DNA of 12,878 nt, from assembly GCA_002862965.1 (NCBI GenBank), contig PKCW01000099.1, forward strand, positions 1 to 12,878, written 5' to 3'. This document shows, piece after piece, positions 6,072-12,878 of the stretch. Under the pieces are notes generated by a model. It made no database searches, was not told the origin of the DNA, and saw only the letters and a list, made by a program, of their open reading frames with translations. A program made the position numbers and the translations under genes. This stretch comes from Pseudomonadota bacterium (GTDB lineage: Bacteria; Pseudomonadota; Gammaproteobacteria; UBA5335). The number at the start of each line of letters is the position of its first letter. Within the stretch, counting starts at the first letter, position 1.

Positions 6072-7169
6072 TCACGCGTCCAGAGCGGCCAGCAACGCTT
6101 CGCCGACGATCTCGCGGCGCCAGCCGCGCAGCACGGCCGTATCGCGGGCGCCGAGCACCAAAGCTTCCAGTTCGCGGCGCGGGGCCAGGATGGCGCCATC
6201 CAGCCCGAGCGCCTCGGCGCTCGCCCCCACGATCCGTCCCAGACGCTTGAGGCGCTGCTCCAGCGCCGCGGGAAACGGATAGGGCGCCGGCGAGATCTCG
6301 GGCGGAAGGGCGGCGCCGTCCTGGATGGCGGCCAGCCATTCGGCGGCATGCCGCTGCAGCAATGCGGGCGGGACCTCGACGCCGTCCGTCAGTCCGGAAA
6401 CGCTGTCCGGCCGGTGCTCGGCCCAGTGCAGGAGCACTCCGTCTTTCAGCAGCCACTGGCGCGGCAGGTCGCGCGCCTCGGCCGCCCGCTCGCGCCAGGC
6501 GGCCAGCGCCCGCAGGGCACCCTGACCCGCGGGCGTGAGCATGCGTCCGGCGCCGATGCGCAGCCACGCTCGCTCCGGGTCGATGCGGTAACGCGCCGGA
6601 TCGGCCAGTGCCGCGTGTTCGGCCTCGACCCACGACAGGCGGCCTGCACGCGCCAGTGCCTCGGTCAGCCGCTCGCGCAAGGCGGCGAGATGGCGCACAT
6701 CGTCCGCGGCATAGGCCAGTTCCGCGTCGCTCAATGGTCGTCTGGACCAGTCGCTGCGGGCGTGCAGCTTGGGCAGTGCGATGCCGAGCGTTTTTTGCAC
6801 CAGCGCGCCGTAGCCGCTCTGTGGCGGATGACCCAGCAGGGCTGCGGCGATCTGGGTATCGAACAGCGGGGCCGGCAGACGCCCCGGGCGGGCCTGATGC
6901 AGGAGCTCCAGATCCTGGCCGGCGGCGTGGAGGATCTTGACGCTGCCCGGATCATCCAGCAGCGCGAACAGCGCGCGCCAGTCGCCCAGGGCGATGGGGT
7001 CGACGATGGCCACGCCCCGGGGCCCCGCAAGCTGGATCAGGCACAGCCGGGCGTAGTAGGTCCGTTCGCGCATGAACTCGGTGTCGAGGCCGATCCAGGG
7101 CGCGCCGGCCCAGTCGGCGACGAGCGCGTTCAGGGCCTCGGGATGATCGATGAAGCGAAACGCAGACAT
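6072..7169 (-). CDS. rnd: Ribonuclease D
   Basis: RNase D is a 3'-5' exoribonuclease that trims the 3' ends of tRNA precursors and other small RNAs. The product has 365 residues, close to E. coli RNase D (375). The DEDDy nuclease domain occupies about 1-175, with Asp29 and Glu31 (GLDTEFMRERTYY), Asp86 (HAAGQDLELLH) and Tyr153 with Asp157 (YAADDVRHL), so all metal ligands and the catalytic Tyr are present. PKLHARSDWSRRPL at 133-146 is typical of the family. An HRDC helical domain follows at about 206-286, with a second, weaker helical repeat to the end. The ATG at 7169 begins with the conserved fold; no strong ribosome site precedes it. The gene is divergent from mpl across a short gap and convergent with adk. 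Confidence 0.96.
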   Translation of the reverse strand: MSAFRFIDHPEALNALVADWAGAPWIGLDTEFMRERTYYARLCLIQLAGPRGVAIVDPIALGDWRALFALLDDPGSVKILHAAGQDLELLHQARPGRLPAPLFDTQIAAALLGHPPQSGYGALVQKTLGIALPKLHARSDWSRRPLSDAELAYAADDVRHLAALRERLTEALARAGRLSWVEAEHAALADPARYRIDPERAWLRIGAGRMLTPAGQGALRALAAWRERAAEARDLPRQWLLKDGVLLHWAEHRPDSVSGLTDGVEVPPALLQRHAAEWLAAIQDGAALPPEISPAPYPFPAALEQRLKRLGRIVGASAEALGLDGAILAPRRELEALVLGARDTAVLRGWRREIVGEALLAALDA

Positions 7170-7201
7170 GAGCGGCGACGTGCAGGACCCGGAGCGGGCT
7201 T

Positions 7202-7210
7202 TGCTATGAT
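7202..7210 (+). promoter_or_regulatory. Extended -10 promoter of the mpl operon
   Basis: The sequence TGCTATGAT joins an extended TGn to a five-of-six -10 (TATGAT at 7205-7210). No good -35 is present, as is common for extended -10 promoters. Transcription should begin near 7216-7218, which is downstream of the first in-frame ATG of mpl at 7214. Confidence 0.45.
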
Positions 7211-7246
7211 GCCATGGCCGTGACGGCGGACGGGGGATCAGGCGCG

Positions 7247-8602
7247 GTGCATCTGCACATCTTGGGGATATGCGGGACCTTCATGGGCGGCATCGCGGCC
7301 TTGGCGCAGGCGGCCGGCCACCAGGTCACGGGTTCGGATCAGCACGTCTACCCACCGATGAGCGATCGGCTGGCGGCGCTGGGCATCGCGATACGCGAGG
7401 GCTACGATCCGGCGCATCTGGACCCCGAGCCCGACTGCGTGGTCGTCGGCAACGTCATCAGTCGCGGCAATCCCCTGCTGGAGGCCGTGCTGGATCGCGG
7501 CCTGCCCTACCTGTCGGGCCCCGAATGGCTGGCGCGCCACGTGCTGCAGGACCGCTGGGTGCTGGCGGTGGCCGGCACCCACGGCAAGACCACCACCAGC
7601 AGCCTGCTCGCCCACATACTGGAACAGGCGGGACTCGCGCCCGGCTTTCTCATCGGCGGCGTGCCGGCCAATTTCGGCGAGACCGCGCGCCTGGGGCGCA
7701 CGCCGTTCTTCGTCGTCGAGGCCGACGAGTACGACACGGCGTTCTTCGACAAGCGCGCCAAGTTCGTCCATTACCGGCCGCGCACTCTGGTCCTGAACAA
7801 TCTCGAATACGACCATGCCGACATCTATCCGGATCTTGCGGCGATCGAGCGGCAGTTCCACCACCTGATCCGCACCGTGCCGGGTCAGGGGGCGCTCATC
7901 GTCAACGGGCAGGACGCCGCGCTCGCGCGGACCCTGGGCCTGGGTTGCTGGACTCCGGTCACGTCGTTCGGCCGGCCTTCCGGCTGGCATGCGCGCCTGC
8001 TCGCCGAGGACGGCAGCCGGTTCGAGGTGTGGGATGGCGCATCGCGTCAGGGCGCCGTCGAGTGGCCGCTGTTCGGGAATCACAACGTCGACAATGCGCT
8101 GGCCGCCCTGCTGGCGGCCCGGCATGCCGGGGTGCCGCCGGACGTCGGCTGCGCGGCACTGACCTCCTTCGCGGGGGTGCGCAGGCGACTGGAGCGGCGC
8201 GGCGAGGTCGCGGGCGTGACGATCTATGACGACTTCGCCCATCACCCGACCGCGATTGCGGCGACGCTCGAGGCGATGCGGCGCCGGGTCGGCTCCGCGC
8301 GCCTGATCGCCGTCGCCGAACTGCGCTCCAACACCATGCGCCTGGGGACGCACCGCGCCGCGCTGGCGGGCGCACTCGCGGCAGCCGACGAGTGCTGGGT
8401 GGCGGCGCCGGGTTCCGACTGGGATGTGGCGGGCTGCCTCGCGCCGCTGGGGAGCCATGCGCAGGCGGTGGCCGATACCGATGCGCTGCTCGCCGCGTTG
8501 CCGCCCCGGCTGCTGCCCGGGGATCAGGTCGTGGTGATGAGCAACGGGGGTTTCGACGGCTTTCATGCCCGCCTCATGGCCGCCTTGGACGGACGGGCAT
8601 GA
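7247..8602 (+). CDS. mpl: UDP-MurNAc:L-Ala-gamma-D-Glu-meso-DAP ligase Mpl
   Basis: Mpl recycles cell-wall material by joining the recovered murein tripeptide to UDP-MurNAc with ATP. It is a Mur-ligase paralogue. HILGICGTFMGG begins the Rossmann N-domain, the ATP P-loop GTHGKTTT lies at about 110-117, EADEYDTAFFDKR at about 161-173, NNLEYDHADIYPD at about 186-198 and the third-domain motif DDFAHHPTA at about 329-337. I place the start at GTG 7247, giving 451 residues and an N-terminus MHLHILGICGTFMGG that lines up with E. coli Mpl (MRIHILGICGTFMGG, 457 residues). GGGGGA at 7232-7237 is a fair ribosome site. The longer in-frame start at ATG 7214 (462 residues) adds an unconserved AVTADGGSGA segment, has no ribosome site, and would fall upstream of the predicted transcription start. 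Its stop overlaps the ubiX start by four bases. Confidence 0.95.
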   Translation: MHLHILGICGTFMGGIAALAQAAGHQVTGSDQHVYPPMSDRLAALGIAIREGYDPAHLDPEPDCVVVGNVISRGNPLLEAVLDRGLPYLSGPEWLARHVLQDRWVLAVAGTHGKTTTSSLLAHILEQAGLAPGFLIGGVPANFGETARLGRTPFFVVEADEYDTAFFDKRAKFVHYRPRTLVLNNLEYDHADIYPDLAAIERQFHHLIRTVPGQGALIVNGQDAALARTLGLGCWTPVTSFGRPSGWHARLLAEDGSRFEVWDGASRQGAVEWPLFGNHNVDNALAALLAARHAGVPPDVGCAALTSFAGVRRRLERRGEVAGVTIYDDFAHHPTAIAATLEAMRRRVGSARLIAVAELRSNTMRLGTHRAALAGALAAADECWVAAPGSDWDVAGCLAPLGSHAQAVADTDALLAALPPRLLPGDQVVVMSNGGFDGFHARLMAALDGRA

Positions 8603-9225
8603 CCGCGGACAGTCGCGCTCCGGTGGCCTTGGCCTGGACCGGTGCCTCCGGCGCCGCCTATGGGGTGCGCCTGCTGGAGTGCCTCCTGGGCGCCGGTGAG
8701 CGCGTCTATCTGATGGTTTCGCGTCCCGGTCTGCTGGTCATCAACGGCGAGACCGATCTCGCACTGCCGGGTCGGGCGGTCGATGTCCAGCAGCAGCTTG
8801 CCGCGCATTTTCACGCGGCGCCCGGTCAGTTGCGCGTGTTCGGGCAGGACGAGTGGACCGCGCCGGTGGCCAGCGGTTCGGCGCGGTTTCGAGCCATGGT
8901 GGTCTGTCCCTGCAGCATGGCGACGCTGGCCGCGATCGCCGGCGGCGCAAGCCGCAGCCTCATCGAGCGCGCCGCCGACGTGACGCTGAAAGAGCAGCGC
9001 CGACTGATCCTCGTGCCGCGCGAGACGCCCTTTTCGGCCGTTCATCTCGAGAACATGCTGGCGCTGGCCCGGCTCGGGGTGATCATCGCGGCGGCCAATC
9101 CGGGCTTCTACCATCGGCCCGCGCAAGCCTCGGATCTGGTCGACTACATGGTCGCCCGCATCCTCGATTTGCTCGATGTGCCGCACCGCCTGCTGCCGCG
9201 CTGGGGCGAACCCGAGCCGACATAG
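8599..9225 (+). CDS. ubiX: Flavin prenyltransferase UbiX
   Basis: UbiX joins a dimethylallyl group to FMN to make the prenyl-FMN cofactor used by the decarboxylase UbiD in ubiquinone synthesis. The 208 residues are full length. The flavin-binding WTGASGAAYG is at 13-22, VVCPCSMATLAAIA at 101-114, and PRETPFSAVHLENM at 140-153. Glu51, Lys131, Arg141, Glu142 and Tyr171 correspond to Pseudomonas UbiX Glu49, Lys129, Arg139, Glu140 and Tyr169 with a constant shift of two, so the active site is complete. The ATG overlaps the mpl stop (ATGA), and from memory the mpl-ubiX neighbourhood is also found in Pseudomonas, which supports co-transcription. No ubiD lies in the window. Confidence 0.97.
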   Translation: MTADSRAPVALAWTGASGAAYGVRLLECLLGAGERVYLMVSRPGLLVINGETDLALPGRAVDVQQQLAAHFHAAPGQLRVFGQDEWTAPVASGSARFRAMVVCPCSMATLAAIAGGASRSLIERAADVTLKEQRRLILVPRETPFSAVHLENMLALARLGVIIAAANPGFYHRPAQASDLVDYMVARILDLLDVPHRLLPRWGEPEPT

Positions 9226-9282
9226 CAGGCATCACGGGACGCCGCGACCGGAAAGGCGTTTCCTCCACCGACGGATGTGCTG

Positions 9283-10560
9283 ATGTCGACGAACCCGGAG
9301 CGTCGCGGCGCGCTGATTGCCTGGTCGCTGTACGACTGGGCCACCAGCGCCTACGCGGCCCTGATCCAGACGTTTCTGTTCCCCGCCTATTTCGCCCGCG
9401 CCATCGCGCCCGACGCGGCCACCGGCACGGCGTGGTGGGGGAACACCATGGGGCTCGCGGGGCTCGCCATTGCGGTGCTGGCCCCGATCCTGGGCGCGCT
9501 GGCGGATCGCGGCGGCCAGCGCCGCCGGTTCCTCGCCCTGCTCACCCTGATCAACGTACTGGCCACTGCGGCGCTGTGGACCGTGCGGCCGGAGGCCGAT
9601 CTGGCGCTGCGCGCGCTGGTACTGGCCGGCGTGGGAACCGTGGCGCTGGAACTGGCGTTCGTGTTCTACAACGCGCAGCTGGCCGATCTGGCGGCGCCCG
9701 AGCGAATCGGGCGCTGGTCGGGCTGGGCCTGGGGGCTGGGCTATCTCGGCGGGCTGGCCTGCCTGATCCTCGCCTTGCTGGGGTTCGTGCAGGCGACACC
9801 GCCGCCTTTCGGCCTCGATCCGGCCGCGGCCGAACCCGTGCGCGCCACCTTCCTGCTGGCGGCTGCCTGGACCGCCGTGTTTGCCTTGCCGTTGCTGCTG
9901 GCGCCTGACGCGGCACGGGCCCGGACCGACGCGCCGGCCGGGCGTGTGTTGCGGACGGCCTTCGCCGATCTGGCCCGTTCCCTGCGCAGGCTGCGCCACG
10001 ATGCCTCGATGTTGCGCTTCTTCGTCGGCCGCCTCTTGCTGATCGACGGGCTGACCACGGTGTTTGCCTTCGGCGGCCTGTTCGCCGCCGGGACCTTCGG
10101 CTTCGACGAACGGGCGGTGCTGCTGTTTGCCATCGTGCTGAACCTCACCTCCGCGGTGGGTGCGGTGGCATTCGCCGGGCTCGACGACCGGCTGGGCGCC
10201 CGCTCGGCCATGGTCTGGAGTCTGGTCGGGCTCCTGATCACCGGCGCCGCGCTGCTGCTCGCCCCGGGCGCGCGGGCATTCTGGGTCTGCGGCGCCTTGC
10301 TGGGCATTTTCGTGGGGCCCGCTCAGGCGGCCAGCCGCTCCTATCTTGCACGCATGGCGCCTGCAGGCCAGCGCAACGAACTGTTCGGGCTGATGGCCTT
10401 TTCGGGCAAGGCGACGACCTTCCTGGGACCGTTCCTGGTGGCGGCGCTCACGACGGCGAGCGGCAGCCAGCGGGTGGGGCTCGCGGTGGTGCTGGTGATG
10501 TTCACTGCGGCGCTGCTGCTGACGGTCGGTGTCGCATCCGACCGCAGCGCGCGGCAATGA
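9283..10560 (+). CDS. MFS transporter, UMF1/Atg22-like
   Basis: This 425-residue polytopic inner-membrane protein has about twelve hydrophobic segments in two halves. The N-terminal segment WSLYDWATSAYAALIQTF followed by FPAYFA (about 14-39) is the signature of the UMF1/Atg22 branch of the major facilitator superfamily. The loop between helices 2 and 3 carries the MFS motif GALADRGGQRRR at 71-82. A charged cytoplasmic stretch rich in Arg (about 208-245) separates the halves. The substrate is unknown; eukaryotic Atg22 exports amino acids from the vacuole, but that does not transfer safely. I choose ATG 9283; GTG 9277 is two codons upstream in frame, and neither has a clear ribosome site. It follows ubiX by 57 bases and precedes the NUDIX gene by 42, so it may belong to the mpl transcript. 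Confidence 0.9.
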   Translation: MSTNPERRGALIAWSLYDWATSAYAALIQTFLFPAYFARAIAPDAATGTAWWGNTMGLAGLAIAVLAPILGALADRGGQRRRFLALLTLINVLATAALWTVRPEADLALRALVLAGVGTVALELAFVFYNAQLADLAAPERIGRWSGWAWGLGYLGGLACLILALLGFVQATPPPFGLDPAAAEPVRATFLLAAAWTAVFALPLLLAPDAARARTDAPAGRVLRTAFADLARSLRRLRHDASMLRFFVGRLLLIDGLTTVFAFGGLFAAGTFGFDERAVLLFAIVLNLTSAVGAVAFAGLDDRLGARSAMVWSLVGLLITGAALLLAPGARAFWVCGALLGIFVGPAQAASRSYLARMAPAGQRNELFGLMAFSGKATTFLGPFLVAALTTASGSQRVGLAVVLVMFTAALLLTVGVASDRSARQ

Positions 10561-10602
10561 CGCTACACTCGGTGGAGGGGCGTTTCCAGGGAGGGAGCCG
10601 TC

Positions 10603-11373
10603 ATGACCATCACCGAGGCGCGTCCGGCGGCCACCGTCGTCCTGTTGCGGGACAGCCCACAGGGCCCGGAAGTCTTCATGGTGCGCCGTCACCACCAGAT
10701 CGATTTTGCGGGCGGCGCTCTGGTTTTCCCCGGGGGCAAGGTGGCGCCCGAGGATGTCCGTCTGGCGCAGGCGCGGGTCCCGGAGGACACGCTTGGGTCG
10801 TTTCGCCTGGCGGCCATTCGCGAGTTGTTCGAGGAAGCCGGGCTGCTGCTGGCCGAACCGGCTGCGGGTTCAAGGGGCGCGAGCGCCGAACCCATGGATC
10901 GATTGCGCACGGAACTGGTGCAGGCCGGCATCGATTTTCCCGCCTTGCTGGAAAGCCTGGGCATGCGCCCGATGCCCGAAGCCCTCTTGCCGTTCGCGCA
11001 CTGGATCACGCCGGAGGGGGTGCCCAAGCGCTTCGATACCCATTTCTTCCTGGCGCGCATGCAGGGCGAGGCGGCGCTTTGCCACGATGGGAGCGAGACG
11101 GTCGATTCGCTGTGGATCACGCCGCATGAGGCGCTGGCCGCCGCGCAGGCGGGCCGCCAGACCATCATCTGGCCGACGCGGATGAATCTGCAGAAACTGG
11201 CGCAGCACCCGACGGTGGATGCGCTGTGGCGCGCGACCCGCGACGCGCCGGTCGTGACGGTCCTGCCTCAGATGGTGCAGACCCCGCAGGGCCCGCGCCT
11301 GCGCATTCCGGAGGCAGCGGGCTATCCGGAGTGGGAGGTGGATCTCGCCACCGTCGCGGGTGCTGGACGCTAG
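10603..11373 (+). CDS. NUDIX hydrolase, long-insertion type
   Basis: This 256-residue protein should cleave a nucleoside diphosphate linked to another group. The NUDIX box is split: FPGGK at 42-46 is followed by REL-F-EEAGLL at 73-82 (Arg73, Glu74, Glu77, Glu78, Gly80), so the metal-binding core is intact. The canonical box has 14 residues from its first Gly to the Arg; here there are 28, an insertion of about 14. Such insertions occur in NUDT19-like and some CoA-pyrophosphohydrolase relatives, so a CoA ester is one possible substrate, but this is inference. A second conserved-looking stretch, HWITPEGVPKRFDTHFF, is at about 132-148. AGGGAGGGAG, ending five bases before ATG 10603, is a strong ribosome site. 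It may be last in the mpl operon; a TACACT at 10564-10569 could also give it its own promoter. Confidence 0.92.
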   Translation: MTITEARPAATVVLLRDSPQGPEVFMVRRHHQIDFAGGALVFPGGKVAPEDVRLAQARVPEDTLGSFRLAAIRELFEEAGLLLAEPAAGSRGASAEPMDRLRTELVQAGIDFPALLESLGMRPMPEALLPFAHWITPEGVPKRFDTHFFLARMQGEAALCHDGSETVDSLWITPHEALAAAQAGRQTIIWPTRMNLQKLAQHPTVDALWRATRDAPVVTVLPQMVQTPQGPRLRIPEAAGYPEWEVDLATVAGAGR

Positions 11374-11380
11374 CGCGACC

Positions 11381-11406
11381 GCCGGAGCGGGACGCCCGGC
11401 TCCGGC
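11381..11406. terminator. Hairpin between convergent NUDIX and exported-protein genes
   Basis: GCCGGAGC at 11381-11388 pairs perfectly with GCTCCGGC at 11399-11406. Within the ten-base loop, GGG and CCC can add three more pairs past a one-base bulge. It fills the 44-base gap between two convergent stop codons. No T-tract follows on either strand, so it would be a non-canonical bidirectional terminator. Confidence 0.5.
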
Positions 11407-11417
11407 CGCCGACGGAT

Positions 11418-11816
11418 TTACTCGAAGCGAATCGTGGGCGTCGGGGTCATGGCAAGGATCGGCGCGACGGCCGTGCCGACTCCGGGGACGGTGGCGACCC
11501 CCGCGATCAGCGAGGTTTTTCCGATCACCAAGGCGGCGTTGACGCCGGTCACGACTCTGGTGCGCGCGAGATTGGTGAGCGTGGGGAAGTCGGTCTCGAT
11601 TTCGCGGGCCTTGCCGCTGACGTCGATCGGGCCGACCACCAGATTGCGCTCGGTCAGATCGGCGATGGGCGCCTCGAGGCGGCCGAACTCGAGGACGTAA
11701 GCCTGCCCGGAGACCGCGGACAGTTCGTCCTCGGTCATTTCCGACAGGGCGGCGGAAGCCGAAAAAGGCACGGCCAGCAGACCCGCCAGCGGCAACAGTG
11801 CGGAACGAGCGTTCAT
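11418..11816 (-). CDS. Small exported protein with ELSAVSGQ motif, function unknown
   Basis: The product has 132 residues. Residues 1-22 form a Sec signal peptide (Arg4, then LLPLAGLLAVPF, then ASA as cleavage site). The mature protein begins ALSEMTEDELSAVSGQAYVLEF. The ELSxVxGQ pattern right after a signal peptide is something I recall from various uncharacterised surface or pilus-related proteins of gammaproteobacteria (DUF6160/FilA-like); I cannot confirm membership. The rest is beta-prone with a Gly/Val/Ala-rich stretch at about 99-120 (GKTSLIAGVATVPGVGTAV) that is hydrophobic enough to be membrane-active or buried. It has no cysteine. The ATG at 11816 sits six bases from GGGAG; the adjacent ATG at 11819 is too close to it. 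The frame stays open for about 1 kb upstream, but that part is antisense to hemH. Confidence 0.8.
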   Translation of the reverse strand: MNARSALLPLAGLLAVPFSASAALSEMTEDELSAVSGQAYVLEFGRLEAPIADLTERNLVVGPIDVSGKAREIETDFPTLTNLARTRVVTGVNAALVIGKTSLIAGVATVPGVGTAVAPILAMTPTPTIRFE

Positions 11817-12035
11817 CATTACTCCCGTCATATGACTTCGTGAGAAGATCCGCCGCGGCGGCCGAAGATGCGTCACTGCCGCCGCATTGGTTTGCGCCTT
11901 CGATGATGCACTTTTCGATCCAAACAGGAAGGCGGGTCCAGTGTACGCGGCCCGTCGTGACGCAACGATGACCGCCGGCGCGACCCCCGTGGAACATCCG
12001 GCTCCCACCCAGCAAGGAGGCGGCGAGAGCGCATC
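11817..12035. other. Divergent intergenic region before hemH
   Basis: This gap of about 220 bases separates the exported-protein gene from hemH and is noticeably less GC-rich near 11905-11935. On the minus strand TACACT (complement of 11940-11945) followed by GG could be a -10 for the exported protein, giving a leader of about 115 bases. I find no convincing promoter for hemH, no binding-site palindrome and no small gene. Confidence 0.4.
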
Positions 12036-12878
12036 ATGCAAGCAAGTCCATCCGCGGCGAGCCGCGCCCCCATCGGCGTCCTGCTGGCCAATCTGGGCAG
12101 CCCGGAAGCGCCGACACCGGCCGCCGTCCGGCGATATCTGGCGGAATTTCTGAGCGATTCCCGCGTCATCGAAGCGCCCCGCTGGATTTGGCAGCCGATC
12201 CTGCACGGCGTGATTTTGCGCATCCGGCCCCGTCGCAGCGCGGCGGCCTACGCCAGCGTCTGGCTGCCGGAAGGCTCGCCGCTGCGCGTCTATTCGCGCC
12301 GCCAGACCGTGGCGTTGCAGGCGCGTCTCGACCGGCACGCACCCGACCGTTACCGGGTCGCCCTCGCCATGCGCTACGGGCAGCCGTCCATTGCCGAGGG
12401 GCTCGATGTGCTGCGGTCGGCAGGGTGCGAGCAGGTGTTGGTGTTGCCCCTCTACCCGCAGTATTCGGCCACGACCACCGCATCGGTCATCGATGCGGCC
12501 GGCGACTGGCTCCGTGCCCAGCGGGTCATCCCCGAACTGCAATGGGTCACCCAATATGCCGAAGCGCCGGGCTATGTCGCTGCGCTCGCCAACCGGGTAA
12601 ACGATCACTGGACGCGGAACGAACGCGGCGAGCGGCTGATCATGTCGTTCCACGGCCTGCCGCAGCGCTACGCCGATCTCGGCGATCCGTATGGCGCCCA
12701 GTGCCGCGCCACGGCCCAGGCGCTGGCGGCCGCGCTCGATTTGCCCGACGACCGCTGGGCCATGGCCTTCCAGTCCCGTTTTGGACCGAGCCGCTGGCTG
12801 GGGCCCTATACCGACGAAGTGCTGTCCCAATGGGCGCAGGCCGGCATCCGGAGCGTCGATGCGGTCTGTCCGGGCTTT
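12036..12878 (+). CDS. hemH: Ferrochelatase HemH, 3' end beyond the window
   Basis: Ferrochelatase inserts Fe2+ into protoporphyrin IX, the last step of protoheme synthesis in this pathway. The 281 visible codons are open to the window edge, where E. coli HemH would have about 40-50 residues left. GVLLANLGSPEAPTP at 14-28, SVWLPEGSPLRVYSRRQ at 74-90, LPLYPQYSATTT at 137-148, SFHGLPQRYAD at 204-214 with catalytic His206, FQSRFGPSRWLGPYTDE at 245-261 and VCPGF at 277-281 follow the E. coli order closely. AAGGAGG at 12014-12020 is a strong but distant ribosome site (15 bases); GAGAG at 12024-12028 is nearer. The ATG at 12036 agrees with the usual family N-terminus. Confidence 0.96.
   Translation, partial: MQASPSAASRAPIGVLLANLGSPEAPTPAAVRRYLAEFLSDSRVIEAPRWIWQPILHGVILRIRPRRSAAAYASVWLPEGSPLRVYSRRQTVALQARLDRHAPDRYRVALAMRYGQPSIAEGLDVLRSAGCEQVLVLPLYPQYSATTTASVIDAAGDWLRAQRVIPELQWVTQYAEAPGYVAALANRVNDHWTRNERGERLIMSFHGLPQRYADLGDPYGAQCRATAQALAAALDLPDDRWAMAFQSRFGPSRWLGPYTDEVLSQWAQAGIRSVDAVCPGF

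Noticed and set aside
9232..10695. 487-codon minus-strand frame opposite the MFS transporter
   Set aside because: Arg/Gln/Gly-rich with no motif, exactly overlying a well-formed membrane transporter gene.
11817..12830. Upstream extension of the exported-protein frame on the minus strand to about 470 codons
   Set aside because: The extension lies antisense to hemH and would bury an excellent signal peptide and its ribosome site in the middle of the protein.

Overview
This window looks like chromosomal DNA of a high-GC (by eye about two thirds G+C) proteobacterium, most likely a gammaproteobacterium or close relative. The basis is the gene content: the muropeptide ligase Mpl followed by UbiX with an ATGA overlap, a family I PPase, RNase D with an HRDC region, an E. 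coli-like ferrochelatase and a lipobox lipoprotein. Most of the window is compact housekeeping sequence in short, frequently inverted transcription units. The only mobile DNA I can support is a 5'-truncated IS3-family transposase at the left edge.

Layout. 1-428: IS3-family remnant (minus). 510-1256: short-chain dehydrogenase (plus). 1303-3861: a tight minus-strand cluster read moaC > CDF metal transporter > enoyl-CoA hydratase/isomerase-like protein > small lipoprotein, with a 3-nt gap, a 23-nt overlap and a 4-nt (ATGA) overlap. 3955-4634: moaD-moaE (plus), divergent from moaC, so moaC, moaD and moaE sit together although moaA, moaB and the rest are not here. 4653-5189: inorganic pyrophosphatase (minus), divergent from adenylate kinase (5392-6036, plus). 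6072-7169: RNase D (minus), divergent from mpl-ubiX-MFS transporter-NUDIX hydrolase (7247-11373, plus). 11418-11816: small exported protein of unknown function (minus), divergent from hemH (12036 to the window end, plus, incomplete).

Themes. MoaC makes cyclic pyranopterin monophosphate, and MoaD/MoaE convert it to molybdopterin. Mpl recycles murein peptide and UbiX makes the prenyl-FMN cofactor for ubiquinone synthesis. Adk and Ppa handle adenylates and pyrophosphate, and HemH inserts iron into protoporphyrin. All four convergent junctions hold GC-rich hairpins without U-tracts. Several divergent gaps carry a -10-like CTATnnT element, which affects the choice of the mpl start. No gap exceeds about 220 bases.

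I see no convincing new multi-gene system. The points most worth checking are a MoaD with two alanines after its Gly-Gly end, an enoyl-CoA hydratase homologue whose acidic residues match the peroxisomal-type isomerase pattern instead of hydratase, and a small exported protein with an ELSAVSGQ motif just after its signal peptide.
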